64,000 bases of DNA from positions 124,001 to 188,000 of the forward strand of contig NZ_CM003594.1 of the NCBI RefSeq assembly GCF_001435295.1, in the 5' to 3' direction. Numbering within the stretch: position 1 is the stretch's first letter; the number at the start of each line of letters is the position of its first letter. The DNA comes from Psychrobacter sp. P11F6 (GTDB taxonomy: Bacteria > Pseudomonadota > Gammaproteobacteria > Pseudomonadales > Moraxellaceae). The notes under the pieces were generated by a model that was not told where the DNA came from, searched no databases, and saw only the letters and a program-made list of their open reading frames with translations. A program made the position numbers and the translations under genes. Of this stretch, positions 19,404 through 29,239 are shown piece after piece.

Positions 19404-20693
19404 TCAGTCATTACTGGCTGCTTGGCTTTTTAGCCAATCCATAAACTGTTTACTGTGTTGCTCGCGTTGGTTGTCGGCAAATTCATAAAAGCTGCTACCA
19501 ACTAAATTGTCTGGCAAATAGCTTTGCGGATAATAGTGATTGGGATAATCGTGTGGATAGGCGTAACCTTGACCATAGCCTTGATTGCGCATCAGTTTAG
19601 TCACGCCATTACGTAGGTGTAGCGGCACAGGAGAGGCATCTTTTTCTGCTAACGCCATCGCAGCGTTGATGGCTTTATAAGTGCTGTTACTTTTAGCACT
19701 GGTCGCCAAATAAACCACTACTTGCCCCAAGATAATACGCGCTTCTGGCATACCAATTGACTGCACACTACGTAATGCTGCATCGGCAAGGAGTAAAGCA
19801 TTAGGGTTGGCATTACCAATATCTTCACTGGCCAAGATGACCAAACGCCGCGCGATAAAATCAGCAGGCTCACCGCCAACTAACATCCGCGCCATCCAAT
19901 AAAGCGCAGCATCAGGGTCTGAGCCACGTACGGACTTTATCATCGCCGAGATAATATCGTAATGCTGCTCGCCATCTTTGTCATAGCGTACCAGCGCGGT
20001 CTGAGCGACACGGGCGACCAATTCATCGTTAATGACGAGCGGTGATTGCTTAGTGTCCGCCGTTTGAATAGCCAGCTCTAATAAATTTAGCGCCTTTCTA
20101 GCATCGCCATGCGCCAGTTGGCTGATAGTGTCCTTTGCTTGTAAATCAACCGTCAAATTATTCAGCACTGAATCTTCTGAAATTGCCCTTTGCAATACCG
20201 CACTGATTTGCTCAGGCGTCAGTGGCTCTAAACGATACACTTGGCAACGTGATAGCAGGGCATTATTGACACTAAAGGAGGGGTTTTCAGTTGTCGCACC
20301 AATCAAGGTAATATCACCAGATTCGACCGCGCCCAGTAAGGCATCCTGCTGAGCCTTGTTAAAGCGGTGTATCTCATCGATAAAAACCACTGGCGACTCA
20401 AATGCTAATGAGTCCTTATTGTCTAATACTTCTCGCAGCTGTTTGACCCCAGTATTCAAGGCAGACAAGGCATGAAAAGGTCTGCCAACAGCATCAGCCA
20501 ACAGCATGGCAATAGTCGTTTTACCGATGCCAGCTTCACCATGCAAAATAATCGATGGCAGATGCCCTTGTTCGACCAAACGCCGCAAGGGCGCACCTGC
20601 TGCCAGTAGATGTTCTTGACCAATGATTGCATCAAGTGTCGTTGGGCGCATACGCTGGGCAAGGGGTGTATCGGCATGAAAATTAGGCGGCAT
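19404..20693 (-). CDS. rarA: Replication-associated recombination protein A (RarA/MgsA), AAA+ ATPase
   Basis: 429 residues from ATG 20693 (start MPPNFHADTPLAQRMRP); the ATT/TTG-side extension to 20711 is unlikely. It acts at stalled or gapped replication forks. AAA+ motifs: Walker A HGEAGIGKTT, Walker B VVFIDEIHRFNKAQQD, sensor 1 IGATTENPSF, and arginine-rich LLSRCQVYRLEPL. The C-terminal MgsA region contains SVRGSDPDAALYWMARML and ASEDIGNANP, typical of RarA. It stands alone. The 313 bases between it and ribBX hold the ribBX promoter region and no gene that I can see. Confidence 0.95.
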   Translation of the reverse strand: MPPNFHADTPLAQRMRPTTLDAIIGQEHLLAAGAPLRRLVEQGHLPSIILHGEAGIGKTTIAMLLADAVGRPFHALSALNTGVKQLREVLDNKDSLAFESPVVFIDEIHRFNKAQQDALLGAVESGDITLIGATTENPSFSVNNALLSRCQVYRLEPLTPEQISAVLQRAISEDSVLNNLTVDLQAKDTISQLAHGDARKALNLLELAIQTADTKQSPLVINDELVARVAQTALVRYDKDGEQHYDIISAMIKSVRGSDPDAALYWMARMLVGGEPADFIARRLVILASEDIGNANPNALLLADAALRSVQSIGMPEARIILGQVVVYLATSAKSNSTYKAINAAMALAEKDASPVPLHLRNGVTKLMRNQGYGQGYAYPHDYPNHYYPQSYLPDNLVGSSFYEFADNQREQHSKQFMDWLKSQAASND

Positions 20694-20711
20694 AGAAATC
20701 TCTATTATCAA

Positions 20712-21120
20712 TTTAAACAGCTATCAATTAGTTCATAACGACAGTGATTAATGGGTTTTTATTGCTGCATCTAAATGACTACATCCTAGATTACATTCAT
20801 CATTGCTATGGAAAAAGACCATATCTGTCTGTTTGGCATGATTTTCGCACTAATGAATATTAGACATGAGTAGTAAAAGTAGGCTAATTTATAAAGATGC
20901 TATTTGGTATGTGTCTTGGTATGTGGCATACACAATAGGCTAACGCAGATTTACGTTAATAAAAGTCAATCAAGTGTACAGCTTATGTCCCAAATACTTT
21001 GATTTTTATGCTTTTATCCCTATTAACGGTTCAACAGCATTGATAGATCGCAGATATCACGCGCGATTTACGACCTATCATTTGTGATCATCCATTCATT
21101 AGGCATAAGGTATTACCGTC
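20712..21120. other. Gene-free intergenic region, rarA / HExxH-protein gene (divergent)
   Basis: 409 A+T-rich bases between two divergent genes. They presumably hold both promoters. I see no credible open reading frame, RNA, terminator or repeat. Confidence 0.5.
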
Positions 21121-21630
21121 ATGATGTCTCCGCCGATATTGCAGCGCTTGTTCGCTCGCTATTTATATCGCAGTGCCAAGCAGCAATCACGTTTGCTTAC
21201 TACAGGTGAGATAGCGCTGGCGCGTTCAGTATTTGGCGACAGTATCAATCTCGATGAGGTTCAGCTCAAGACTGCTTGGTGGGTGTTGAAACATTATGCC
21301 GTTAGTCCTAATGGCAATATTTATTTTAACCCAGCAGATTGGATAATAGATTTTAGCGATGCTTCATTGAGTAAAAAAAGCTGGTTGATACATGAATTAA
21401 CCCATGTATGGCAATTACAGCAAGGCTTAAAAGTGGTGCGCGGTGCACTTATTGATCGCCGTTATGATTATGTGCTCAAGACAGGAAAATCCTTCTTTCA
21501 CTACGGTATCGAACAGCAGGCGCGTATGGTTCAGGATTATTTTATTCGTCGTCAGCGTGGACAAGACTGTCAAGCATTAGAAGCTTGTATTCCATTTTTA
21601 ATCGTGAAGTCTGACGACAATATGAAGTGA
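21121..21630 (+). CDS. Small HExxH-motif protein (Rhs/Vgr-associated annotation family)
   Basis: 169 residues. HELTHVWQLQQG contains an HExxH zinc-metallopeptidase-like motif, and a further Glu (YGIEQQARMVQDY) downstream could be the third ligand. No signal peptide or membrane segment is evident. I recall proteins with LARSVFGD, NIYFNPADW and HELTHVWQ being annotated loosely as Vgr-related or Rhs-element proteins. I see no type VI secretion genes nearby, so that label should not be taken literally. Peptidase activity is inferred from the motif only. The start is ATG 21121, with AAGG about 10 bases upstream. Confidence 0.7.
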   Translation: MMSPPILQRLFARYLYRSAKQQSRLLTTGEIALARSVFGDSINLDEVQLKTAWWVLKHYAVSPNGNIYFNPADWIIDFSDASLSKKSWLIHELTHVWQLQQGLKVVRGALIDRRYDYVLKTGKSFFHYGIEQQARMVQDYFIRRQRGQDCQALEACIPFLIVKSDDNMK

Positions 21631-21702
21631 TATCCATTGGCAATGGATTGCCATGACGACTTTGGTTTTTATTATTTTGCCTTAACAAGGACACGTACCC
21701 TT

Positions 21703-22653
21703 ATGTTTAAATTTTTGCTAAAAAAGCCTAATTATAAAATGAATAAAGGTGTGGTTGATGATTCTATCAATCAAAAAAACCCCCTTTTACAGCACTCGTC
21801 AACCTTGCTTGCGGCAACACTCAGCGGCGTATTGCTGTTAAGTGGCTGTCAGCAGCAAGCAGAGACTCAACCTGCGCCAGAAGACAGTCAGAGCGTTGAA
21901 AAAACGAGCACTGAAGACAGTCAGCCTATGCGCCCAAGTGATTCTGCTGCTGCCCGTATAAAGCAGTTTCAGCCCATATATGTCGCGCAAGCACAAAGGC
22001 TACAGCGTCGTTTACAAGCAGAGTATGAATCCCTACAAGCCGCTGATAGCTCAGATAGTGAGGATTCATTGCTGCTAAATGATGATACAGCTGCTAGCGA
22101 TACTAATATTGATAACGTGATGGAGAATAACAACGACACAGCTGATAGCAGCTCACTATCTGCTGACACTACAGATGATGAAGTAGATATCTCCGCTGAG
22201 GCTGATATCAATACCAGTACGGAAGTTGGCGAGCGTGATTTAACGGTGTTAAAGCGCATTAGCCTTGAGCCGCGTAAGCCTGTCATGCTAACAGAAGATC
22301 AAATCATCGAAAGCTACCAGCAAGCGATGGAAGCGCTTTATCAGCCTGTGACGACGCCTCTTAGCGCAGAAGATGTTGATACGTTAATTAATATCGCAAC
22401 GTTAGTACCGCAATTATTTGAGCATGCAGAAATTGCCGGTAGGCTCAGTGCCAAGAGCCCAGCATTAGCGCGTTTGATTATTCAGCATCAGGTTTGGGAG
22501 CAGATAGAAGCTCAGCAAGTGATTGATATGCAGCAGATGAAACTGAATCAACAAAAAGAGTTTGAGATGCTTATGACTAAGTTCAATGACACCATTAAAG
22601 GTTATGATGAGCAAATTGCCAAATATGAGCAGACACTAAAAGAATTCCAGTAG
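21703..22653 (+). CDS. Putative lipoprotein with acidic linker and coiled coil
   Basis: 316 residues from ATG 21703; a TTG at 21637 extends the frame by 22 residues, but the 21703 start has AAGGA upstream. A long n-region (about 32 residues) precedes a hydrophobic stretch ending in the lipobox LLSGC with Cys49. Residues about 55-190 are rich in Ser, Asp, Thr and Glu and are likely disordered. Residues about 205-316 are helical, with a C-terminal coiled coil rich in Gln, Lys and Glu. Envelope location is inferred from the lipobox. Family not recognised. It follows the HExxH protein gene by 72 bases and may share its transcript. Confidence 0.7.
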   Translation: MFKFLLKKPNYKMNKGVVDDSINQKNPLLQHSSTLLAATLSGVLLLSGCQQQAETQPAPEDSQSVEKTSTEDSQPMRPSDSAAARIKQFQPIYVAQAQRLQRRLQAEYESLQAADSSDSEDSLLLNDDTAASDTNIDNVMENNNDTADSSSLSADTTDDEVDISAEADINTSTEVGERDLTVLKRISLEPRKPVMLTEDQIIESYQQAMEALYQPVTTPLSAEDVDTLINIATLVPQLFEHAEIAGRLSAKSPALARLIIQHQVWEQIEAQQVIDMQQMKLNQQKEFEMLMTKFNDTIKGYDEQIAKYEQTLKEFQ

Positions 22654-22781
22654 CCGCAATTCTGTCACTCAACCAGTTATTCATTCAGTAATGGATAGGG
22701 TTTCTATAAAATGTAATGTGGCTAACCGTATCAAATGAGACAGTAAGAACTATAAAACATGAGCCATAAAAAAAGAACCAT

Positions 22782-22812
22782 AAAAAATCCCGCACGATGG
22801 CGGGATTTTTTA
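22782..22812. terminator. Bidirectional terminator between lipoprotein gene and gltA
   Basis: AAAAAATCCCGC pairs with GCGGGATTTTTT around a six-base loop. It serves the + strand lipoprotein gene and the convergent gltA. Confidence 0.9.
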
Positions 22813-22839
22813 TAGTTCTAAAAACTAAAATATAAGTGA

Positions 22840-24120
22840 CTATTTACGGTCTTCAACTTTAACGAAGTCGCGATGCGTTTCACCCGTGTATAACTGACGT
22901 GGACGACCGATTTTGAACGGTGTGCTGTGCATCTCTAACCAATGGCTGATCCAACCAGAAGTACGAGCCAATGAGAAAATAACGGTAAACATTGACGTCG
23001 GGATACCGATGGCTTTAAGGATAATGCCCGAGTAAAAATCAACGTTTGGATACAAGTTACGCTCAACGAAGAACGGGTCTTCTAAAGCGATTTTCTCAAG
23101 TGCCATGGCAAGCTCAAGCTTAGGATCATTGATGCCCAATGCGCCTAACACTTCGTCACAAGTTTCTTTCATTACTTGTGCGCGTGGATCAAAGTTTTTA
23201 TAAACGCGATGACCAAAGCCCATGAGCTTCACTTCACGGCTCTTCACTTTTTCCATGAATTCAGGCACATTTTCAACTGAACCGATCTCATCTAACATCT
23301 CAAGCACGGCTTCGTTCGCGCCGCCATGTGATGGTCCCCAAAGGGCGGCGATACCAGCAGCGATACACGCATAAGGGTTAGCGCCAGTAGAACCAGCTAG
23401 ACGTACAGTAGACGTTGACGCGTTTTGCTCGTGGTCAGCATGCAAAGTAAAGATTTTGTCCATGGCGCGAGTGATGACGTCATTGGTTTTATAATCAACA
23501 TCAGCAGGCGTGGCAAACATCATGTATAAGAAGTTTTCAGCATAGCTAAAGTCATTGCGTGGGTACATGAACGGTTCGCCTTGCGAGTATTTATAACTCA
23601 TCGCAGCAAGCGTTGGCATTTTAGCGATTAGACGGATAGCCGTGATTTCACGATGCTCTTCGTTACTGACGTCTAATGCTTCATGATAAAACGCGGATAA
23701 AGCACCAACGACACCAACCATAATGGCCATTGGATGTGCGTCACGGCGGAAGCCTTCAAAGAACTTGCGCAACTGATCATGAACACCCGTATGCTTACGG
23801 ATTTTTTCAAAGAAATCTGCTTTTTGCTCAGCGTTCGGCAAGTCGCCATGAATCAAGGCATAAGCCACTTCTAAATATTCAGCATTGTTTGCCAATTGAT
23901 CGATAGGGTAGCCGCGGTGTAGTAGCTCACCTTTACCGCCATCAATATAAGTAATCTTTGATTCAACAGGGGCGGTTACTTTAAAACCAGGGTCATAAGA
24001 CCAAAATCCTGATTCTTGTAGAGCAGCAATATCTAGAACTGGACGCCCTAAAGTACCTTCGATAATAGGAAACTCGTATTCTTTACCATTGACGGTTAGT
24101 TTGGCATTAGTGTCAGCCAT
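22840..24120 (-). CDS. gltA: Citrate synthase (type II)
   Basis: 426 residues, the same size as E. coli GltA (427). It condenses acetyl-CoA and oxaloacetate into citrate. Catalytic residues are visible: H265 in [12 protein letters not shown]304 in GFGHRVYKN, and an Asp in YPNVDFYSG. The beta-rich N-terminal domain (about 1-50) marks the hexameric NADH-sensitive type. The start is ATG 24120 with GGAGAG eight bases upstream. It is divergent from the sdh-suc cluster across a 1-kb gap, a common TCA-cycle arrangement. Confidence 0.98.
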   Translation of the reverse strand: MADTNAKLTVNGKEYEFPIIEGTLGRPVLDIAALQESGFWSYDPGFKVTAPVESKITYIDGGKGELLHRGYPIDQLANNAEYLEVAYALIHGDLPNAEQKADFFEKIRKHTGVHDQLRKFFEGFRRDAHPMAIMVGVVGALSAFYHEALDVSNEEHREITAIRLIAKMPTLAAMSYKYSQGEPFMYPRNDFSYAENFLYMMFATPADVDYKTNDVITRAMDKIFTLHADHEQNASTSTVRLAGSTGANPYACIAAGIAALWGPSHGGANEAVLEMLDEIGSVENVPEFMEKVKSREVKLMGFGHRVYKNFDPRAQVMKETCDEVLGALGINDPKLELAMALEKIALEDPFFVERNLYPNVDFYSGIILKAIGIPTSMFTVIFSLARTSGWISHWLEMHSTPFKIGRPRQLYTGETHRDFVKVEDRK

Positions 24121-25158
24121 AAATTGCTCTCCATTGGTTTTAGCTTGTTAGAATAAAATTACGACAGACGCACACCCTCGGTCTATCGTTAGTCAAATCA
24201 TAAAAATGCATTTAACTCATTTAATACGCAGGGTATATTAGCAGTAATTACTTATGATTTGAAAAGACTTTTACCATCAATAGCACCAATTGGCACGGTT
24301 TAGTCGTGTTTATTCACTGTAATTTTTGTATCAAAATATGTCTGATTGGTTATTTTGCTTAGAAAGCTTGTTTTTATGACAGTAAGTACAGCTACATTAT
24401 CCGCATAATTTTTAAAGAATTTTACGATAATAATGTAGCAGGTTTGATTAATATTCGGGTTAAAAACAGACAGAGTATGCGTAGCAGACGAATTGAGTTT
24501 GGCATAAATCTCCTCAAAATTGAGTAATTTTGGCAAATACGTATGACTGCTGTCTATTTATTTGTTAACCCAGCGTTTGCCTTTTACTACTTAGGGGATA
24601 AATTTGTAATTATCGCCCAGTCATTTTATAATTGTAGGAACTTAACTGGCACTCGCTTTGTGCGAATTGATAAGTGGTCATGATGTAGTGTCGTTTTTCT
24701 ATTCATACTCGGTTATGGCTGAGTAGCACAAGAGTAACGATGCACTAGCGTTTTGATAGACAATATCTGTAATCCAGGGTTTGAATGCTTTTGTTAACTG
24801 TTCTATTTTTAAGTCATTAGTAAAAGGGCTGTATTGATATCGATGACGGAGTAGCGTTGTTTTTATTGATATGACCAGTAAAAATAGACTAGTTAATCGA
24901 TCTTACTCATGTTTATTTTCTTTGTTGTATAATAGACGGGTTGTTTTATAGACCTGTCGATTTGACGAGCGATATTAAACAGTTTATCAATACCTTGTAC
25001 CCCACGATCCTTTCTTCATATTTAGCGCAAACTAAACGAAGTCAGCTAGCTCTTCCTTACTTTATTCGTCTCGTGTGTTGCTCAATGCTTAATCGACATC
25101 AGTGATATCAAGCGTTGATAGCAGATACAGGAGTATAACCGCAAAAAGGATGCCCGCT
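24121..25158. other. Long gltA-sdhC intergenic region
   Basis: About 1 kb between divergent TCA genes, A+T-rich and without a credible gene. A 78-codon - strand frame at 24300-24536 has biased composition and no recognisable features. A TATAAT at 24928-24933 is a candidate -10 for the sdh operon and would give a leader of about 220 bases. Regulatory sites for both transcripts are expected here, but I cannot identify specific operators. Confidence 0.5.
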
Positions 25159-25536
25159 GTGAAAAGCAACCGACCTATTGATCTGCCTTTAAGCCAAGTG
25201 ATTAGCGTTAATCGCTCACCGATTGCGATCGCCTCTATCTTGCATCGTATCTCTGGCATTATTTTATTTTTATTGATTCCTGTCATGCTGTGGTTACTAC
25301 AGAACTCATTGGCTTCGGCTGAGAGCTTTGAGACCGTATTTGACAACGTACTTGTGCGCTTCTTAGCATGGATATTTGTTGCTGCGATTGCTTATCACTT
25401 TGTGATGGGTATTAAGCACTTATTCGCTGATATGGGCATGAACGAAGAGCTAAAATCTGGCCGCACTGCGTCTATGGTTAGTTTTGTGATTGCAGCGATT
25501 CTAATTGTCGCGTCATTTGTATGGGTGATGTTCTAA
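25159..25536 (+). CDS. sdhC: Succinate dehydrogenase cytochrome b556 subunit SdhC
   Basis: 125 residues from GTG 25159, chosen because AAGGA at 25146-25150 is eight bases upstream and the N-terminus then matches E. coli SdhC (basic residues followed by RP and a polar stretch). An in-frame ATG at 25150 lies on top of that ribosome binding site. Three membrane helices; motifs IASILHRISGIILF (quinone site Ser and Arg) and AYHFVMGIKHLFAD (haem-ligand His region). It anchors complex II in the inner membrane. The stop overlaps the sdhD start (TAATG). Confidence 0.93.
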   Translation: MKSNRPIDLPLSQVISVNRSPIAIASILHRISGIILFLLIPVMLWLLQNSLASAESFETVFDNVLVRFLAWIFVAAIAYHFVMGIKHLFADMGMNEELKSGRTASMVSFVIAAILIVASFVWVMF

Positions 25537-25943
25537 TGATAAAAAATGATTCAGGAATCAAAAGTGCGACTGGTCTGACAGGTTCAGGCTCACGCGATTG
25601 GATTATCCAGCGTATTAGCGCTGTCGTTTTAGCCGTTTATAGTGTGGTATTGCTGGGCTTCTTTTTGACGCACGGCGATGTTACTTATCTTGAATGGTCA
25701 TCATTTATGACCAGTTTACCTATGCGTCTATTTAGCTTGGTGGCGGTACTTGCTCTAGCTGGTCATGCTTGGGTTGGTATGTGGACCGTGTTCACCGACT
25801 ATATCACTACTGGCAAATTGGGCTCAAGCGCAGCAGGTCTACGCTTAGTGCTACAGTCATTGATGATTATCGCTATTTTAGTGTTTCTATTTTGGGGCAT
25901 CATGATTTTTTGGGGTACTGGTTTCGGTGTGGTTGCTGTTTAA
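25536..25943 (+). CDS. sdhD: Succinate dehydrogenase membrane anchor subunit SdhD
   Basis: 135 residues from ATG 25536, which overlaps the sdhC stop by one base, implying translational coupling. Three membrane helices follow a polar N-terminus ending SGSRDWIIQRISAVVL. The conserved GHAWVGMWTVFTDY carries the haem-ligand His and the quinone-site Asp-Tyr pair. It forms the membrane anchor of complex II with SdhC. Unusually, sdhA does not follow directly but after 450 bases. Confidence 0.93.
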   Translation: MIKNDSGIKSATGLTGSGSRDWIIQRISAVVLAVYSVVLLGFFLTHGDVTYLEWSSFMTSLPMRLFSLVAVLALAGHAWVGMWTVFTDYITTGKLGSSAAGLRLVLQSLMIIAILVFLFWGIMIFWGTGFGVVAV

Positions 25944-26393
25944 CGATAGCCAATCCCCTATAATCTGGATACGGTGTCAGGCTCGCTTATTCTACTATTT
26001 GTAGTTCTGGTGACTCGCCTTCCTTGTATCCATATTATATTGAACAGACTATGTATTTATCTGTAACTTGATTTATCTATAAACAATAACGGACGCGATT
26101 AGCAAATGTCAAAGTCATCCGTTAGTAGCCAAAAATAGTCATAGCCAATCATAGCGTTGGACATCATTGACTTAGCCAGTCACTTATATAATAGGTGCGC
26201 TATGGTTTAGTCAGTGAACGAACCCAATATAACGATAGATATGCAAATTAGGTGGTTAAGGGTTGTGAGCGTCATCCACTTTGATAATTGCAAATAATGG
26301 CAAGACAATAAAGTGTTTTGTTCAGCAATAGGATGATTTTGAGACAGCCTTTTTATTTACTTCTAAGCATTAATAGGCATTAGGAAAACCGTA
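25944..26393. other. Unusual 450-base gap between sdhD and sdhA
   Basis: No credible gene. GGATAC near 25966 and GTATCC near 26029 could form a weak stem. A TATAAT at 26187-26192 with a TTGACT at 26167-26172 hints at an internal promoter, but their 14-base spacing is short. In most gammaproteobacteria sdhC-D-A-B are nearly contiguous. Confidence 0.4.
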
Positions 26394-28244
26394 ATGGCAA
26401 CTAGACAAGATAATACCATTAGTAATATTAAGACGCTAAACTACGATGCAGTCATCGTTGGTGGCGGCGGCTCAGGTATGCGCGCTTCACTACATTTGGC
26501 AGAAGCGGGCATGAAAGTTGCCGTTTTGACCAAAGTATTCCCAACCCGTTCGCACACGGTTGCGGCTCAGGGCGGTATCGGCGCAAGTTTGGGCAACATG
26601 AGCAACGATAACTGGCATTTCCACTTTTATGACACCGTTAAAGGGTCAGATTGGTTGGGTGACCAAGACGCGATTGAATACATGTGCCGTGAAGCGCCAA
26701 AGGTCGTTTATGAGCTTGAGCACATGGGCATGCCGTTTGACCGTAACGAAGACGGCACGATTTATCAGCGCCCATTCGGTGGTCATACCTCAAACTATGG
26801 CGAAAAAGCCGTACAACGTGCTTGTGCTGCGGCTGACCGTACGGGTCACGCGCTACTACATACGTTATATCAGAAGAATTTGCAGCAAGGCACTGAGTTC
26901 TTTATCGAGTGGATTGCGCTTGATTTGATCAAAGACGAAGCGGGTAATATCAACGGTGTTATCGCGCTTGAGCAAGAGACAGGTACGGTTGCCGTATTCC
27001 AGTCACCGATTACTGTCCTAGCGACAGGCGGTGCAGGTCGTATCTTTGCCGCCTCTACTAACGCTTATATCAATACTGGTGACGGTATTGGTATGGCCGT
27101 TCGTGCTGGTATTCCATTACAAGACATGGAGTTTTGGCAGTTCCACCCAACAGGTGTCCACGGTGCAGGCGTACTGTTAACTGAAGGTTGCCGCGGTGAA
27201 GGCGCTATCTTACGTAACAAAGATGGCGAAGCGTTCATGGAGCGCTATGCGCCAACCGTGAAAGATTTGGCACCACGTGATTTGGTTTCTCGTTCCATGG
27301 ATCAAGAGATCAAAGAAGGTCGCGGCTGTGGTCCAAACGCTGACCATATCGTAATGGATATGACCCATTTGGGTGTAGAAACCATCATGAAGCGTTTGCC
27401 ATCGGTATTTGAGATTGGTAAAAACTTCGCTAACGTTGATATCACCAAAGAGCCAATTCCCGTTATTCCAACCATTCACTATATGATGGGCGGTATTCCA
27501 ACCACTATCCATGGTCAAGTCATTAAGCCTGATCTAGAAGCAGGTACGGACGAAGACGGTCTATATGCAAAAGGCAACGTGGTTAAAGGTCTTTATGCTA
27601 TCGGTGAATGTGCTTGTGTCAGTGTTCACGGTGCCAACCGCTTAGGTACCAACTCTTTGCTTGATCTATTGGTATTTGGTCGTGCTGCTGGTAAACATAT
27701 CGTTGATGAATTCCATCATGCCGATCATAACTATAAGCCTCTAGATCCACGCGTGCTAGATTATACGGTCGGTCGTTTAGACAAGCTGCAACAGTCGACC
27801 GAAGGCTACAATGCCCAAGACGTGGCTGACGAGATTCGTGCAACCATGCAAGCGCATGCGAGTGTGTTCCGTACGCAAGCGATGATGGACGAAGGCGTTG
27901 AGAAGATTTTAGCGCTTGGTGACAAGATTGAAAAAATCCATTTGGCCGATAAATCACAAGTATTTAACACAGCGCGCATTGAAGCATTCGAAGTGGCTAA
28001 CTTGTATGAAGTGGCCAAAGCGACGATGGTATCAGCGGCAATGCGTCACGAAAGCCGCGGTGCTCATAGCGTGTCTGACTATGACCGTCCAGAAGATGAT
28101 GATTACGCACCAAATGGCCGTAATGACCACGAGTGGATGAAGCATACCTTATGGTATTCTGAAGGCAATCGCATCATTTATAAGCCAGTGCGTAAAGTAC
28201 CACTAACGGTTGATTATATCGAACCGAAAGTTCGCGTCTACTAA
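26394..28244 (+). CDS. sdhA: Succinate dehydrogenase flavoprotein subunit SdhA
   Basis: 616 residues. It oxidises succinate to fumarate and passes electrons to the SdhB iron-sulfur centres. The Rossmann motif VIVGGGGSGMRASL and the covalent-FAD site RSHTVAAQGG (His54) are present. So are the substrate and active-site stretches QFHPTGVHGAG, CRGEGAILRN, HYMMGGIPT, and VHGANRLGTNSLLDLLVFG. Length and ending (YIEPKVRVY) are normal. A 211-base spacer precedes sdhB. Confidence 0.98.
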   Translation: MATRQDNTISNIKTLNYDAVIVGGGGSGMRASLHLAEAGMKVAVLTKVFPTRSHTVAAQGGIGASLGNMSNDNWHFHFYDTVKGSDWLGDQDAIEYMCREAPKVVYELEHMGMPFDRNEDGTIYQRPFGGHTSNYGEKAVQRACAAADRTGHALLHTLYQKNLQQGTEFFIEWIALDLIKDEAGNINGVIALEQETGTVAVFQSPITVLATGGAGRIFAASTNAYINTGDGIGMAVRAGIPLQDMEFWQFHPTGVHGAGVLLTEGCRGEGAILRNKDGEAFMERYAPTVKDLAPRDLVSRSMDQEIKEGRGCGPNADHIVMDMTHLGVETIMKRLPSVFEIGKNFANVDITKEPIPVIPTIHYMMGGIPTTIHGQVIKPDLEAGTDEDGLYAKGNVVKGLYAIGECACVSVHGANRLGTNSLLDLLVFGRAAGKHIVDEFHHADHNYKPLDPRVLDYTVGRLDKLQQSTEGYNAQDVADEIRATMQAHASVFRTQAMMDEGVEKILALGDKIEKIHLADKSQVFNTARIEAFEVANLYEVAKATMVSAAMRHESRGAHSVSDYDRPEDDDYAPNGRNDHEWMKHTLWYSEGNRIIYKPVRKVPLTVDYIEPKVRVY

Positions 28245-28455
28245 TTTTAGACTGCGCAATTTAGCGATACGAACAGCGTAAACGTTTTATTTTTTATTCA
28301 TTTATTAAAAGGTGACCGCCAGCTACATGCTCATGCCAGCGTGACAATATGATTAGTTGATATTTGATAATTACTGTCAATATGGGCTAATCAATAGCGC
28401 TGATATGCTGCAACCTTTGTATGCCCGCCATCACCTACGTGTGGAGTTTAGCATT

Positions 28456-29166
28456 ATGAGCCGAGGTACTCGCACCATCGAAATCTATCGCTACGATCCT
28501 GATCTGGACGCAGCGCCGCGCATGCAAACGTATACGATTGAGTTGCTAGACTCAGATCGTATGTTGCTTGACGTGTTATTACGCCTGAAAAAGGAAGACG
28601 AAACACTGACCTTCCGTCGCTCTTGCCGTGAAGGTATTTGTGGCTCTGATGGCATGAACATCAATGGCAAAAATGGTCTAGCGTGTCTCATTAACATGAA
28701 CACTCTGCCAGAAAAAGTCACGGTTCGTCCATTACCAGGTCTACCTGTTGTTCGCGATTTGGTTGTTGATATGAACCAATTCTATGAGCAATATGAGAAA
28801 GTACATCCGTACTTGATCAATGACCAGCCAGCACCGCCGACAGAGCGTTTGCAGTCACCTGAGCAACGCGAAAAGCTAAACGGTTTGTACGAATGTATTC
28901 TATGCGCATGCTGTTCAACCAGCTGCCCATCGTTCTGGTGGAACCCTGATAAATTCTTAGGTCCATCAGCACTATTGCACGCTTATCGCTTCGTGGCTGA
29001 TAGCCGTGATGGTGATACGCAAGCGCGTTTGGCGCGCTTAGATGATCCATTTAGCCTATTCCGTTGCCGCGGTATCATGAACTGTGTATCAGTTTGTCCA
29101 AAAGGCTTAAACCCAACCAAAGCAATTGGTCATTTACGTAATATGCTCATTGACCAAGCAGGTTAA
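28456..29166 (+). CDS. sdhB: Succinate dehydrogenase iron-sulfur subunit SdhB
   Basis: 236 residues from ATG 28456, with GGAG about ten bases upstream. A frame extension back to 28357 adds 33 residues with no counterpart in E. coli SdhB (238 aa). The 2Fe-2S ligands are in SCREGICGSDG and the later C of GLACL. The 4Fe-4S and 3Fe-4S ligands are in CILCACCSTSCPSFWW and CRGIMNCVSVCPKGLNP. It carries electrons from SdhA to the quinone site. It ends the sdh group and is followed by a strong terminator. Confidence 0.97.
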   Translation: MSRGTRTIEIYRYDPDLDAAPRMQTYTIELLDSDRMLLDVLLRLKKEDETLTFRRSCREGICGSDGMNINGKNGLACLINMNTLPEKVTVRPLPGLPVVRDLVVDMNQFYEQYEKVHPYLINDQPAPPTERLQSPEQREKLNGLYECILCACCSTSCPSFWWNPDKFLGPSALLHAYRFVADSRDGDTQARLARLDDPFSLFRCRGIMNCVSVCPKGLNPTKAIGHLRNMLIDQAG

Positions 29167-29205
29167 TCGTTTATAATTGTCTGGTTTTTTTGCAGATAGC
29201 GTACG

Positions 29206-29239
29206 AAAAACACCACCTAATCATTAGGTGGTGTTTTTT
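29206..29239 (+). terminator. Terminator after sdhB
   Basis: AAAAACACCACCTAAT pairs with ATTAGGTGGTGTTTTT around a one-base centre, followed by a T run. It separates sdhCDAB from sucAB. Confidence 0.9.

Noticed and set aside
24300..24536. 78-codon - strand frame between gltA and sdhC
   Set aside because: No ribosome binding site or recognisable family, composition typical of A+T-rich noncoding DNA.
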